From Breviolum minutum Mf 1.05b.01 (taxonomy: Eukaryota > Sar > Dinophyceae > Suessiales > Symbiodiniaceae), in assembly GCA_000507305.1 (NCBI GenBank), contig DF239088.1, positions 62,001 to 126,000 of the forward strand: a stretch of 64,000 nt of DNA. Direction: 5' to 3'. Below the pieces are notes generated by a model. It was not told where the DNA came from. It did not search any database and saw only the letters and a list, made by a program, of their open reading frames with translations. Positions 23,104 to 35,557 of the stretch are shown in pieces. Positions within the stretch are counted from its first letter, which is position 1, and the number at the start of each line of letters is the position of its first letter. Both the position numbers and the translations under genes were made by a program.

Positions 23104-24436
23104 CAGTGTTCTGCAAGATACTCTAGACATTCAAAGACAAGAAACATAAAGAAACTTGGACCGGAGACATATCAGCAACAATCATAGCATAGAAAGTAAG
23201 CATGAAAAGAACAAACTTGACCATTCTACCTTGAGACGTGGCATTTGACTATAGAAGGTGCTTTACTGCTATACAACGCGTTCCTTACAATACGTTCCTT
23301 ATTGCATTGTTGGTTTTCTACAGGAGGGAGCGGCGGACTTGTCCACCCTTGCGGCGGAATGCCTGATGGAGTTGGTGAAGTCCGGTCCCAAAGGTTTCAG
23401 CAATCTGCGATTCATAGCTTGGGTGGATTTTTGCATCAATTAATTTAGATCGAATCAGATTCATGATGACTTTTTTTTTCTGTTCCGGGTATAATTACGT
23501 CTAAGATGTGTGAGATCATCATAAATTTGATGATGACCTCTTCAAAGGATGTGACCACGTAGGTTCAAACATAATTGAAGCTTTGGGACAAGTACTCCTT
23601 TTTGTTGGTGCAAGTTTTCCTGGTTCTTCGTGTTTTTGGTCCCGGCCCTTTGTTTCAAGATGGACCCAGGCTCCATGTGGCTGTACAGATCTGGCGGCCA
23701 AGCTTGTTTGTTTTGGTCTCCAATGTCTCCGATGTGTTCGGTGCTTCAGTGCTCAAGAGCTCGTTATCTCATTTTGTCTCCGGTTTTTCTGCAGAAGTCC
23801 TTGTTTCAAGGACACCCCTGCCGAACCTGCCGTAGTGGCAATCTGTGTATGCACTTTTCAGTCAAAGCAAGGACAATTAAGCGCCAGTACTTCTGGTCTT
23901 TGCATGTTTGGCCAGCTAGCTTTCGGTGGAGATGAATCATTAAATATTGATATCCTATCATCATTTTTGTTGCTGAATTTGCTTCAAATGCGAAGGGCAA
24001 TCACAGTTTGCTTTTTTCGACGTGCACCACCAGAGTCATGTTTAACGTCGAAGTCTTTGACTCGTGAACAGGATACAGCGTTTGTTCGCCTGTAAGACGA
24101 GAAACCCGCGGAAGACTCACCGAAAAAAGGTGTAATGTGTTCAAAACTGTAACAAGTCATATCAAATTGAAGTAATGCATAGGTTTCACTACAATGAATC
24201 GTATTTTGTGGAACAGGTTCAAATGGTTCCTGCGCACAGGAAATCGCAGAAGCTATGTAGTCATCCGAATCGGTGTTGTGATGCCACTACAACAGAGAAG
24301 CTGTATTTGATGACATTTGTACACATTTAAACCACATCGGGCCAAACCAAAAGTGAAACACGTGAGCTCAAGCATTACAAAGCTCTTCAAAGTAGAGAGT
24401 GAGACTGTTGCAGATAGGAAATGCACAGATACTAGG

Positions 24437-24720
24437 TGGTCAAAGCAAAAACGGCCAAAGACATCCCTCCTGGAAGCCTCGCGTGTCAGTTGAATGAGCA
24501 AGCGTGCTCATCCAGGCAGGGATCGTGGACAAATTTACCCATGGCAGCAAGGGTTCAATCATTTATTTATTCACATTATCCACCATATTTCTCGATTGAA
24601 TCGAAAGCGTGTTGCCGCAGCAGATTGCACTCCTGTCTGAAAGCAGCCCCCATCATAGAATTTATCACATGGCATACACGACTACATCCGATATTCGCAA
24701 GGTTTCTGGCTAATGTGGTG
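24437..24720 (+). CDS. Coding-like segment, unrecognised
   Basis: After ATACTAG a frame reads VVKAKTAKDIPPGSLACQLN then SSRQGSWTNLPMAARVQSFI and stays open to 24720. The first ~50 residues look protein-like; the rest may be intron. It lies about 100 bases before the first ROK exon recognised and could be its 5' region, but no join was established. Confidence 0.3.
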
Positions 24721-24825
24721 TAGGATTTCTACGAAGACATGGGCATTACAAGGGAATTACACGGGATTGCTTGGACAATTTGAGACAGTGATGGTCACAC
24801 ATCCAATTTTTTTCAGACTCTTCAG

Positions 24826-27800
24826 GTGATGGCGAGCTTTTTGCTGGCGTGGACTGCACGTCAGCAAGAAATGAGATGACAAAGAGTTTCATGAGACATC
24901 ATATTCGATGTACTCGCATGTATTTTCGTGATTCGCTTGGAGTGGGCAAAAGTGGAGGACCTTGGGGGTACTACCATGGCGGCTGGCTTGCTGAATGCAC
25001 ATGGTGTTCTCCTAAACTTTTTGCTCGAAGACCCAGGTGCTGTCAGAGACTGCTTGGTGAGAGCAGAGAGCAGGAAATTCCGAAGTTTTTGTGAAGCTGT
25101 TGCGAATCCGACAACGAAGACATTGCACCAGGACAATCCATATCAATCCATGACACTGAAATTCTATGAAATTCTTGTGGACTTGTCAACTCTTCGTTAT
25201 ATTTGTTTGTGCCAAGGTCCCAAGATGTGGGTGAAGATCACAGCCCAGAATGCATTGTGAAACGCATTCGTAGTCTTTTAGAGGCCTGTCGAGAGACGAC
25301 TTGCAAGAAAGAGGTTTGGTGGTTTGAATGGTACATTTAAAGTTTAAAGTTTAAAGCTGAACATTCAGCGCTTTGGTGAATGAGAATAGATCAAAGACAT
25401 GGACTATGACATGGAACCCAGTTCCCGGGATGCCGCACAGTGTTCTTGTGGCACTTGAACAGCCCTTTTGGACGAAAGCGCAGGCATTACTTTGCGATGG
25501 CTCCACGGGCCGGTCGCTGAAGGACTCCACACCATGACCTCATGGGATCTGTTTTCTTGGGAAAAAACAGAACTCTCCAAATACCAAGCAAGATGGATGC
25601 TGAAAGCGACATGCCAATGGGAGAATCCGCAAGAAATGTGTTCATAGCTAACAGCTGTGCGCTGACAGGAGCTTGAAGCCTTGGGTGTTTGGATCTCATT
25701 TGTAGCCGAACATGACGACAAAGTTGATGTTTTCTTTCAACAAAGCTGGCTTCCTTGTTGGAAACCATCCCTCACTTAAAGTTGACCCAGAGTGGGTGCC
25801 TTTTGCAAAGGATCAACATGAGTGTGCTAAACGAAACAAAGTGCTGAATGAATGAGAAATGCATAGCAGAACAAGCCTATTTGGTGGTGTTGGTCAATGT
25901 AGCGCTTTGAAATGGCTTTGGACAAAATCCTTTCGGCCGTGTAGTCCGAGGTTTGCACGCCAGGGCTTATGAATACAGATGCGGGAGTCGTGCGAGCAGC
26001 TGCCAACCTACGTGGTTGGAGGGAGGCATCCGTTGAAATTGGATGGGAGTGTGGCAGTGGCATGTAACTTTGTGTAAATGAATCAAGACACAGCTAGAGC
26101 TGTAGCTAGGTCTTTTCAAGACTCAAGACACAGCTGGTTCCAAATCATTTCTTTACGGTTCTTAGTTTCAAGATGAACTGAAAAGTGTTGCGTCATCATG
26201 TCTCAAATTCCCGGAAGACTTCCCCGCAACGGCCGCAGGTACCACTGGTTCAACTTCTGGCACAGGAGAATTGTTTGACGCAATTTTTGAATCACACGTT
26301 GACAGACAGAAGCTCCAAAAAAAGCTCAAAGGCAGCAGATTTGATGGAAAAAGTCACCCTGATGCATTTGTTCAGGCGTGGGCAATTCTAGGGCAATTCT
26401 TATTTTTGCAGCTTTTTACAACCTGAGATTGGATCTTCAACCATACGACGATTGTGTTTTGTTTTGTGCTTGACTTCATCAAAAATTGAATGGGACCTTC
26501 ACAACGGACCCCTAAGTAAGTTGCTAGAGCTATTAGATATTCAGGTTTAGGGGTACATACATTCAGAGGGTCCTGTTGGAGATTTCCATGAGGATCGAAA
26601 ATTGCAACAAACTCTTCTCGGTCAATCTATGTGTTTGCGAAGGAGTTGGGCTGGGAATCCTCGAGGGTCACTTTGGAGAATGACACCAACGCAGCTTTGC
26701 TGGCAGAGGTCCGCAAAACCATGCACCAATGCACCGATGTGCTGCTTTTTTGGCAGTCAATTGATTGAGTGATGGCAAGTTTGATGCAATTGACTAAATC
26801 TTGGCCTACTGTTGTTGCATTGTCTCCTCACTCATCACATTTTCACATTTTGATGTCAACAAGTGCCTTGAGGGGTTTGGAAAGGCTTGAAGGTCTAAGT
26901 CTAACACTGGAATATGTCACAGGATGTCAATCATAAATCTCTGGATCACAGGTGTGGACAGGAGCAGCTGTTGGTATGAAGCATGCTGGGAGCCTTTGTG
27001 AGACAAGTTGGGCACCAGGGATCTTCTAGGCAACGATTCCAAGTTCGAAGCGCAGGGTCATAAAGAACAAAGATCCGACATCCTTGAGTTTTCTCATGTT
27101 GAAGACCAGCTAAATATGTAATGATGACATTCTTTTGAGGCGCTGAAATATGTTCTCAGTTTGATACTTTGGAGATTTTCTGAGATTTGGTGAGTCAGAT
27201 TCCTTCGCCGTCCAACTGAGATAGTTTTGATGACTATTGGAACTGGAGTTGGTGGTGCCATCATGTGTGATGGCCGATTGCTTCGGGGCAGCCAGGGCCA
27301 AGCCGGTGAAATAGGTGCCGGTTTCAAAACGGAGACACGGGAAAATGCTGATGAAAATTGGATGAACTATGAAGAGATGTATATATATATAATTTGTATA
27401 ACATATTATCAATGTGATGAAATGACAATGAAAATTCTACGTACACTTCTCAAAGTTGACTCCAACATATTTGTATACATATATATATATATATAAGTCT
27501 AAGTGTGTGATCGCGGTCAATGGTCTTGATTTCTGCGTGGTGTTTTTCGTCTCCATACAACTGATATCACTGCGAAGTGCCAAAAATCATTATCGCGAAC
27601 GCTTTATTGTCTGAGATTGACATGCTAAAGACTTCAAAATCTGCCAAGGTCTAGGGGCAGAAAATTCATGAAATTTCAGATGGTATCACAGTAATGTCTC
27701 CGTAAAGTTTATCATAGCTTACTACACTCCGATCTTTTGCAGCAAACTCACAATCGTGCTGATGTCGTATGCATTGCATGTATGTCCATCACCTTTAGCA

Positions 27801-29255
27801 CTCCATTTGGCTATACTTTAGATTTTGTTTGCAGTCTTCTACTCGTCTCAATCCAAGCCAACATTTCGAATGGACATCAGGAAAGGGTGCTTCACCACTA
27901 CTGCACTACTGCAGAGTCTACATTCTTCGGATGCATTTCCCTTTGACCCTGTGGTTTGAAACCGATACATACTGTTCTACCATGTTCTACCCATCCTTCT
28001 TTTCGATCTTTTGCGAAGAGTCGGGGATGCCAGAATGAAGAAAGAAATCGATCTATAAAGGCTCCACCTGTTCAACGCACAAAAAACTTTATAATCAGGG
28101 AGGTAACGCAGCATGAAGAAGAATCATATACAAAGCCCGGATTTTCTTTTCCTTACACCTTCACATTCCAGGCCATTCCATCCTCGTACCCGACGGTCGT
28201 CCTTTCGGCGTTGCTGGGGTGTCAGGTTTCCTAAAAAATGGAGTATGACTTGACTGACGTGGAGAGACATGGAGAGATATGGAGTATGAAGTCATGAGAT
28301 GAAGACACAGAATTAGTATACGGCATACGGTACCCGTACAAAACACTGATACTTCAATGACTTGGAGAGGAAAGAGAGCACTGAGGCATGGAATTCTCGA
28401 AGGATATGCATCTGCAAGTGCAGTTGTGGACAACTCAGCATCGCAAATTTGGGCAACAAAACGATGACGCTCAAACTGCTTCCAGATTCCTTGAAAGCTG
28501 GTCAAAGGCAATTAGAGCCAAAGAAGCTCTGCCACCTGATTCATCTCTCAGCACCTTGGAGGCTGTTTTTGTACTGGAAAACACATGTGCAGTTGAGTTG
28601 TGTTGTGGACCCTGTCTTTGGATCATGACATTCCTTTGAGAGTCTCCAGCAAGGACGTGTAGCAGTTTGATATAGTTTTTAAAATCAAGATCGAGCGAAA
28701 TCACACACTGATGACTGATGTTTGTCCCCTAGAATCCGAGGGCGGATTGGCCTAGCCAAGCTTGTCATGACTGTGCAAGGCGGTGGATTGCAAGGATGTT
28801 TTTAAACACGCAGAAGCTGGAGATAGATACGCTTCTGATCTGGTACAAGACACAGCCAGGTGCCTGTAAAAACTTTGGTGTTTGGGGAATCTTCGGAAAC
28901 TGACAGTTTTTTATAAGTTTGATTTCAACTTGGATGGTGTGATTTGTTCTGAGTTGGATTCGCTGCTGTTGAATGGTTTGGTGGTTTGATTGCCAGGTGT
29001 TTGGCCATTGGCTGCATCAACTGTTGCCGCTTTGTGGATCCCGAGTTGATTTTGTTCTCTGGTGGAATGGCCGAGGACCTACGATGATGATGGTACACTT
29101 GTTATAGACTTGTCATAACGATTTATAACATTTATATTTAATGAGTAGTGATTAGTGACTGGTGATGAGTCTAATGTTCGGGTAGAATCCACGATCTGAA
29201 TCTTGATGCTTCGTAGGCAGGAGAAGCTCTGCTGAAAGAGATCAGAAGGCCAGAA
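24826..29255 (+). CDS. ROK-family sugar kinase (glucokinase / N-acetylhexosamine kinase type), multi-exon
   Basis: Cytosolic-type ATP-dependent hexose kinase by family. Exons in order: 24826-24851 (ELFAGV), 24958-~25036 (DLGGTTMAAGLLNAHGVLL, the phosphate-binding D-x-G-G-T), ~25950-26050 (PGLMNTDAGVVRAAANLRGW), 26239-26265 (VPLVQLLAQ), 26643-26708 (ELGWESSRVTLENDTNAALL; ENDxNAA substrate loop), 27221-27315 (MTIGTGVGGAIMCDGRLLRG then AGEIG), 28172-28225 (GHSILVPDGRPFGVAG; completes GEIGH), ~28379-28430 (HGILEGYASASAVV), ~28484-28555 (IRAKEALPPDSSLSTLE), 28795-28859 (DVFKHAEAGDRYASDLVQDT), 28997-29075 (DPELILFSGGMAE), 29217- (AGEALLKEIRR). The sugar-contacting Glu and His of the family are present, but the CxCGxxGCxE zinc cysteines are not. 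Several introns appear to start with GA or GC. The N-terminal start and the C-terminal end beyond ~29255 are not fixed, and one exon between 25036 and 25950 may be missing. Confidence 0.85.
26492..26572. repeat. Short inverted repeat resembling the 9.5-kb MITE ends
   Basis: The left arm reads GGGACCTTCACAACGGACCCC and the right arm, read inverted, has GGACC...ACCCCTAA. Like the element at 9491-9650, the right arm contains TAGGGGTACAT. It lies in a ROK intron. Similarity is partial and judged by eye. Confidence 0.3.
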
Positions 29256-29566
29256 CCGTCGAACCGTCGAACCGCCTCTTCTGTCCATGACATCTCGATG
29301 GAAGTCGATCGTTGTCGAGTTTCAAGCCATGGGACTCAACGGCCTGTGGACCTTTGGCTCGAAAGTTTCACCTTCCGCAACTGGCAGCTTTTGGGATTTG
29401 TCAGGCTGGAAGTGTGCAGAAATATTATAGAAGTATGAACGATAGGAGCACAGACCATGTGACGCATGATATGAATGTAAATCTGTGATATCATGTGAGC
29501 AACTGCATTTATTTGCCATGATGAAGATGTGGCGTCAAGCAGGGTTTGTGGAAATGTTGGTTTCGC

Positions 29567-29730
29567 CTGCAAAACGAGATCAAGACGAGATGGGGGGACT
29601 CCAAAAACGAGGTAGGTTTAGAACGAGATTAAAACGAGGTCACTCATGATGAAAACGAGGTCACTCATGATGAAAAAGTGCCGAAACCTGCAAAACGAGA
29701 TTAAAACGAGGTCGGGGGACTCCATCAATC
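29567..29730 (+). repeat. Compound tandem repeat in AACGAG-rich DNA
   Basis: A ~22-bp unit (AACGAGGTCACTCATGATGA) occurs twice in tandem at about 29635-29675. A ~39-bp unit beginning CCTGCAAAACGAGAT and ending GGGGGACTCC flanks it on both sides at about 29567 and 29690. There is no open coding signal. Confidence 0.6.
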
Positions 29731-29887
29731 TTCTTTACTGCAGCGACATCATAAATAAAAGACCGCCGCTCATGTATATATATATATATATACATTTGTA
29801 AATAGTTCTACATATTGTTACATGTCGGCACCAGGTACATTTGTGTAGGACGGATATGTGCCGTTGCAAGTTTTCGGCATCCAGGCC

Positions 29888-31288
29888 ATGAGCAAAGCTG
29901 CAGGCAAAGGGAAAGGTTCACCTCCACCACCTCCACCGCCATCTGCTGCAGGCCATGCAAACATTTCATTAAGACGATAAGAACTTACTTGGAAATGGGA
30001 ACGCAAACTTCCCGAAAGAAATTTCCCTTGTCAATCTTGGCACAAGCAGGTTCAATGCTTGATGTTCAATCCCAGAAGACATAGTACATGGAAGTACAGG
30101 AAACCTCAGGCATCCTGAATTCAACTTGCTGGGGCTGCGAGGCTATGGCAAGGCTGGAGGCAAAGCAGCTGGCAAAGCAGCTGGCAAAGCCACGAAGTCC
30201 GACGCAACAGTAACATCTTCCAGCATCTCGGTTGATCTGAGTGGTCTGATTGGTCTGCAAACGGTGGGTTTGGTGCTTTTTCATACTTTCTACTGTACTC
30301 ATTCGCTGCCTGCCGTGGTTCTCGGTGTTAGCATTTTCAGGGGGCAATCTTTTGGCAGTCCTTGCTATGCTACTGCTAGTCATTGCTAGTCATACTTTTT
30401 ATATCTTTTTATATTTTCTCTGCAATCTAAGTGTAAGTCAAACCGTCATAACTGTTCTGTCTTGCGACTTTATGACTCCATTGTACTTGTACTATATTGA
30501 TTCATATTGATCCATTTTCGTACCTTTGTTTGACCAGGCAGTGCATTTATTTCACTGGTGTTGCGGCGCTTGACTGGTGATGAGATCCCTGTGGAAGCCC
30601 AGTGACTTGTTTGCAGCTCAAATCAAAGTGGTGACATCAAACGTCATGAACCGTGCTTTTTTGTTTCCACAGGATTTAATTGGCGTGTAAGTCAGTGTGT
30701 TTCTTTTGAAAATATCAAGTTTAGTCCATTTTAGTCCATTTGTTTGGTGTCAGGCTTGATGGTATGGTGGACACCTTGCGAATCTCTGTGGGTAAACAAC
30801 TGGGTGTGAGTCGCCACAGAATCAAGCTCCTCAGGGAGGGACAGGCGCAATATGAGAGTTTTGCAATGACAGCTTGAGTGGATTATTGATGATTAGTGTG
30901 GTTTTGTTTTGAAAGAGAGGTGGTCGGCGTTGAAATGAACGAGTTCTGGTGAACGACTGAATCAAGTCAATTTCTGGATCAGGTATTGAACAACAGCAGC
31001 ACGGTGAGGCATGGACACGCGAACAAAATGATGAACAGTTGAAGATGCGGACCATTCTCTCAGTCAACTGACTTGCTTGTCCGACAGTCGGATAATCATG
31101 TATTTGTGGTGTTTTGCCAAGAAGAAACTTGCACAAACCAAGATGAATTGCATTTTCTTGTTGGCAAGATGTTGGGATGTTGCTTTTGGCACGACTTTCT
31201 GAGAGATGCCTTGAAATCATGGAACCTTCCCGCAGGGAGTCTGGTTTGGAAGATGGCAATGTATTGACAGCGATTATCCTCCCACCTG
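29888..31288 (+). CDS. Protein with Pro and Lys/Ala/Gly-rich N terminus and ubiquitin-like domain
   Basis: The ATG at 29888 reads MSKAAGKGKG, then a seven-proline run and PSAAGHA. Exon ~30146-30212 reads YGKAGGKAAGKAAGKATKSD, a basic repeat. Exon from 30538 reads SAFISLVLRRLTGDEIPVEA, exon 30754-30844 reads VDTLRISVGKQLGVSRHRIK then LLREGQ, and exon 31236-31288 reads ESGLEDGNVLTAIILPP. Together the last three have the strand-helix-strand order of a ubiquitin-like beta-grasp domain (V-R-x-L-x-G, then L-K/R-x-x-V-x-x-L-G-V, then L-x-x-G, then L-x-D-G-x-x-L). The 30844 donor would be GC. Such domains are frequent in dinoflagellate proteins. No C-terminal di-Gly is visible, so conjugation is unlikely. 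Downstream exons up to ~32640 (for example TTSKADEGEVSSEAAQALQT at about 32556-32634) could belong to this gene or to the next. Confidence 0.6.
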
Positions 31289-33006
31289 TCTATGCTGCTT
31301 TGGGTGGTGCCTGGAATCTTAGAGCTCCAGTTTCACGACTGACAATGTGCACAATGGCCATCTTTGTGTTGTTTTGAAGCTTTTAAAGTGAATTTCTGAG
31401 TTTCATTGAAGAGTTTTCTACTGTTGCGATGTTGACTCTTCCAAGGCTGGAATCAAGGCACCCGATGAGGTTGGGAATTTTAACTGAAAAAGGAGAGGAG
31501 GTTTGTATAGTTGAAGATTGCATTGCTTTTTTGCCCTTCTCTTTTTTCCTTTATGCCCTCAATGTTCTGCTTGGCAAAGTGACGACATAGAAACATATTA
31601 CAGGAATCAGACAAGATATGTGGTTGCTTTCGAGTTGGATTCCAACGGTACTTCTCATTGCACATTTACGGAGGAGAGAGATATTGAGAGTACAATGGAA
31701 ATACTCAGAGACTTCGGACGTTGATCAATAGTAGTTGATAGTAATTGTGCAATGGCAATAACCGTGCCCTTTATTCGAAGAACCAGGGGATTGGTTGCGA
31801 TCTACACCCACTTCCATGGGTGCTCACCAGGTCATTGCAGCAAAGATGGACCTTCACGACGCATTGTCTCAAGCAGGAAAGCTGAAGCCGATCCACACTG
31901 CAACCTCAGCTTGAATTGGAACGATGAGTTGCACTGAATGAATAGCTTGAAAATGCTTGAAATTATGAAATGCTGGAAATTTGGAAATGATTGAGCTGGA
32001 AATGCCTTGATTGCCTTGGGCCACCTTGGGCCCTTGGGTGTTGAGAGCGGTGCAGCCACAAATCCTGTGACAAGACCGTTCTCCGTTCTGATTTGGGGCT
32101 CCAGAGATCTCGAGACTTTGTTGGTTTGGGGCTGCATTGGTAGCATCTGTACAGTTCAGCGACCGAGGTAAAACAGAACGCCAATATACATCGATCATCG
32201 ATCTACACAGCCTAGCTACAAACGGTCTTACTGTACCAAGTTACTTCAATGATTCTGCTTGCCATTCAAACAAGAGAACCCCACTAGTTGGGATTTTGCA
32301 GAGATTCCTGGACCTCAAATTTAAAGCAACAAAAAAGTAAGAGGAAATGAGATGCAGGAAGAAGAAAAGCCATTTGGAGAAATGGAAGGATTACGGATTG
32401 TACATTTTGTTCTATGACATTGTGCAGATTGTGTGCTCTTGGCGCAGCTATTTCAGATCGGTTGGAATATTTTGGAAAGGCTGGAAAGCCCTGATATGTG
32501 GATGTCATTTGGCCTGTGATGAAGATTTGGATGTCATTTGGTGATTTACGCTTCCACCGCTACAACATCAAAAGCGGATGAAGGCGAGGTCTCGAGTGAA
32601 GCAGCTCAAGCTTTGCAGACATTTCTCACAGGCCATTAAAAGGGATAAACTTGAGATGAAAATGGTCAAGATACGGTTGATAGAAGAAATCCTGCGCCAG
32701 TTGATATGTAGTTTATCCCATTATTTACAAGGTTTATATCTCCCAGGTGGTGCAGGATTTCTTCCATCAACAGTATGTCAGGACCAGGATACAGTTTCAA
32801 TAGCTCTTTGCAGCATGTGTAGTGTGATAAAGTATGATGTCTTTGAGATAATTAGATTCAACATGAGATGTTGCTGTAAGAATGGTCAGGGCATGACTTA
32901 CAAACGAAACATCATAATCTGATATAACATGTTGGATAAGTTAGATTTGTCAATTTTCTGCTACATGGTAGCAGTTGGGTTTGATATGACTGTTTTTGTT
33001 TGCCAG

Positions 33007-35557
33007 GTTCCCAACCCAGTTCGTGATGGACACCAGAGTTCAGAATTGAACGCTGAGTCTTCCGCACTCGCTACGGCATGTTTACGGTCGTCTGAGTGGC
33101 AAAGAACTTTGGCCCTCTTGAAGGAAAGTGCAAACGCATCAAACGAATCAAATGAATCAAAGGCCAGCCATCTATACAGGATGATCCATTCCAATCGTTC
33201 TGGAACCAATGCGACCAATCTGATGAATGTGATGATGAGTGCGTGGGCCAGGGGAAGTCACTGGCTGAAGAGCCTTGCCATACTACGTGGCTGGCAGAAC
33301 GAACTGCAACATACAGGGAGAGATCGGACAGAGCAGATGCAACCCAACACGGTGAGTTTTAATGCATGCCTCAACGCGTTGGAAAGATCCAGCAAGTGGT
33401 AGCTTGATAGAATCTGATCGAAACGTTCAGGTTGAAATGAGAGTCATGAGTCATTAGTCTCATATGTCTTGCGTGTGTATCTTGAGCGTTGTGTTCACAT
33501 TAGTCAATATGAGGCTTTGCATTAGTGAGGACCTCTACATGCCTTGCATCCTTGCAATGTTTTTCAAAACATGGCTGCCTTCCAAGGCTACATTGCTTAG
33601 CGCTGTTGGATGAGATGTTCAGCCCTGTGACCGAAGGAAGCTGTGTTGGAGCAGATGTAAGAACTTTCAGCACCGTAATCTCAGCATGTGCGAAAGGTGG
33701 AGATTGGAATCGATGTCTTCGGCTTTTGGATCACATGCAGCAGTGGGATCTCGTTCCAGATCTTCATTGTCATACGGCACTGCTAAGTTCATTTCAACGA
33801 AACAGAGCTTGGCATTTGGGTTTAGAACATCTTAAGCAGCATTTCTTTCATCCCACAGAACGCGTCGGATTCGAGTTGGATGCCATCGGCTATGATACGA
33901 GCTTAAGTCTTTGTGAGGGAGGTGCCTGGCAGGAGGCGATATTTTTGTTTGGACGAATGCAAGAACAGCAGTTGCCACCAAGCATCGCAAGTCTTAGAAG
34001 CTTGGTGAAGACACTTCAAAACTCGAGCGAACTGAGCGAACTTAGTGAACAACCGGCCAATCGAAGCAAGCAGCACGTGGAAATGGCCGTGGCAGATGTG
34101 GCAGATGCCTCGTATGATGCAAAGACAATAGAGTCTCATCGCACGGCAACCAATGGTGACGCATCAATGTGGAAACGCAGCAGAAAAGACAGAATGTTGC
34201 AAGATCTATTTGCACGCATTCAAGAATTTGCTATTTCTTTGCTTCAAGAGATCGAAAAGAGAAAGTTAAGCAATGAAAGCGTTGGAAGCGAGCTTCAAGA
34301 TCTGAGAAAAAATGTCAACAAAGCGGGTATCTCAGCCTCACAATTTGTGCACATTGTCCAAGCTTTGGATCTTCTTTCTGAGAACGGTTTGGGAGAAGAG
34401 CTCAAGGAAAATTTCCAGGAAGTCATCATGGTACCAGTTTTGCAAATCCTTCAGAAGGTTGCTACACCGTCCACATCGGAAGAGGTTTCTCTTGACTTTT
34501 TGCATGAGATCCACGGGCTGGGAGTTCACTTCACACACGAGGTGGGGGACACAGAGGGATGGCAGAAACATAGAGAAACATGGAAAACATTTTTCCCCTC
34601 TTCCGATTGGCTTTTCTGTTTGTTTTTGATTCTCTGATTTCAAGTCTCTCAGGCGTTGAAAGAGCTGGACATGGCAGGCAAATGTCCGGAGAATCAGAAG
34701 AGTTGGGTTTCCACTGCGCAGACTGCTGTCCTCGCAGCCTTGCGCAAGTCGAAGATTCCTGAAGATGCATCAGCAAGGCATTTGTTGAGTTGGTTCTCTT
34801 ATTTGGTGGATCCAAAGACTTCGGAACACTCAGAACAGGCCAGGTCATGACAACGCCAATAACACTGTTTTTATCTGTTTTTTGAACATGAAACTTTTTA
34901 AAAATTAGCTATTTGAGTATTTGAGTATGACAATATCGCCCTGAGAGGCTCAGCTTCTGGGAAGCAAAGGCGAGATCGTGGCGCATGGCCGGCCTTCCGG
35001 TCCTCAAAGCGAAGCGTTGCGCGCCATTTTTTCCCGACACAATCGATCTCAACACTCTGAAAGAAGAGCCATGTTGAAAGTGGTGGAACGTCTTGGAGAA
35101 GGACATGCTTCTTTGAACGCCACGGGAAGTGTTCGGCTCTTCTCTTGTCACACCCCCTGTATGTCATGTTTGTTTGTATTCGCTCAGTTCCGTGCCATGT
35201 ACCCAAAGGTTCGTTTGACCGTGGCATTCATGTCATGGACTGAGACGTATGCAGCTCTGCAAGAAGCAAAAAGAGATGGGCAACATGGACAAAATGGCAT
35301 GGTCTGTGGATTTTATCAAGGGAAGGACAGCATGAGAGGTAGAGTACTCAGACTTTGGGAGGATTCCGAGATCTTTTCTCCAACAAGCTGTCTGCTCCAG
35401 GCAGTTTGAGAAGTACCACTGGAACCTGGAGCCAGTCCGAGTAAGGCAAGGGTTTCTCCCGTCATGATTTTCCATGTGCAGCAGATACACTGAAGTCGTT
35501 GAAGAACTTATCCTAAAAGGCATGCCATGGCATCCCAACGATCAAAACGCGTTCTGA
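33007..35557 (+). CDS. PPR protein fused to a cytidine-deaminase-like domain
   Basis: Exons: 33007-33398, 33587-34541, 34653-34838, 34948-~35338, ~35420-35453 and 35484-35557 (TGA 35555-35557). Frame is kept across the joins; for instance TG|G rejoins a Trp at 33398/33587. The first two exons code for about five PPR helical pairs (NTVSFNACLNALERSSKW; VRTFSTVISACAKGGDWNRC; LHCHTALLSSFQRNRAW; IGYDTSLSLCEGGAWQEA), RNA-binding repeats typical of organelle RNA factors. A ~200-residue helical linker follows. The exon from 34948 has HSERRAML (His 35053, Glu 35059) and SCHTPCMSC (Cys 35158 and 35167), the H-x-E and P-C-x-x-C zinc and proton-shuttle motifs of the deaminase fold, followed by FAQFRAMYPKVRLTV. 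It is not a plant DYW domain. The intron at 34839-34947 appears to use GC. The 5' end and targeting peptide were not identified; candidates lie at 32560-33000. Editing function is inference. Confidence 0.75.

Noticed and set aside
23583..24095. 170-codon plus-strand ORF rich in Cys/Phe/Ser
   Set aside because: No splice context, biased composition and overlapping open frames; nothing recognisable.
27376..27496. TATATA tracts as promoters
   Set aside because: They are AT microsatellites in introns; dinoflagellates generally lack canonical TATA promoters.
33007..35557. Plant-type DYW editing domain at the PPR protein's end
   Set aside because: HSE and PCMSC are present but no terminal DYW tripeptide or E/E+ motifs; it ends HPNDQNAF. 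A different deaminase branch is more likely.
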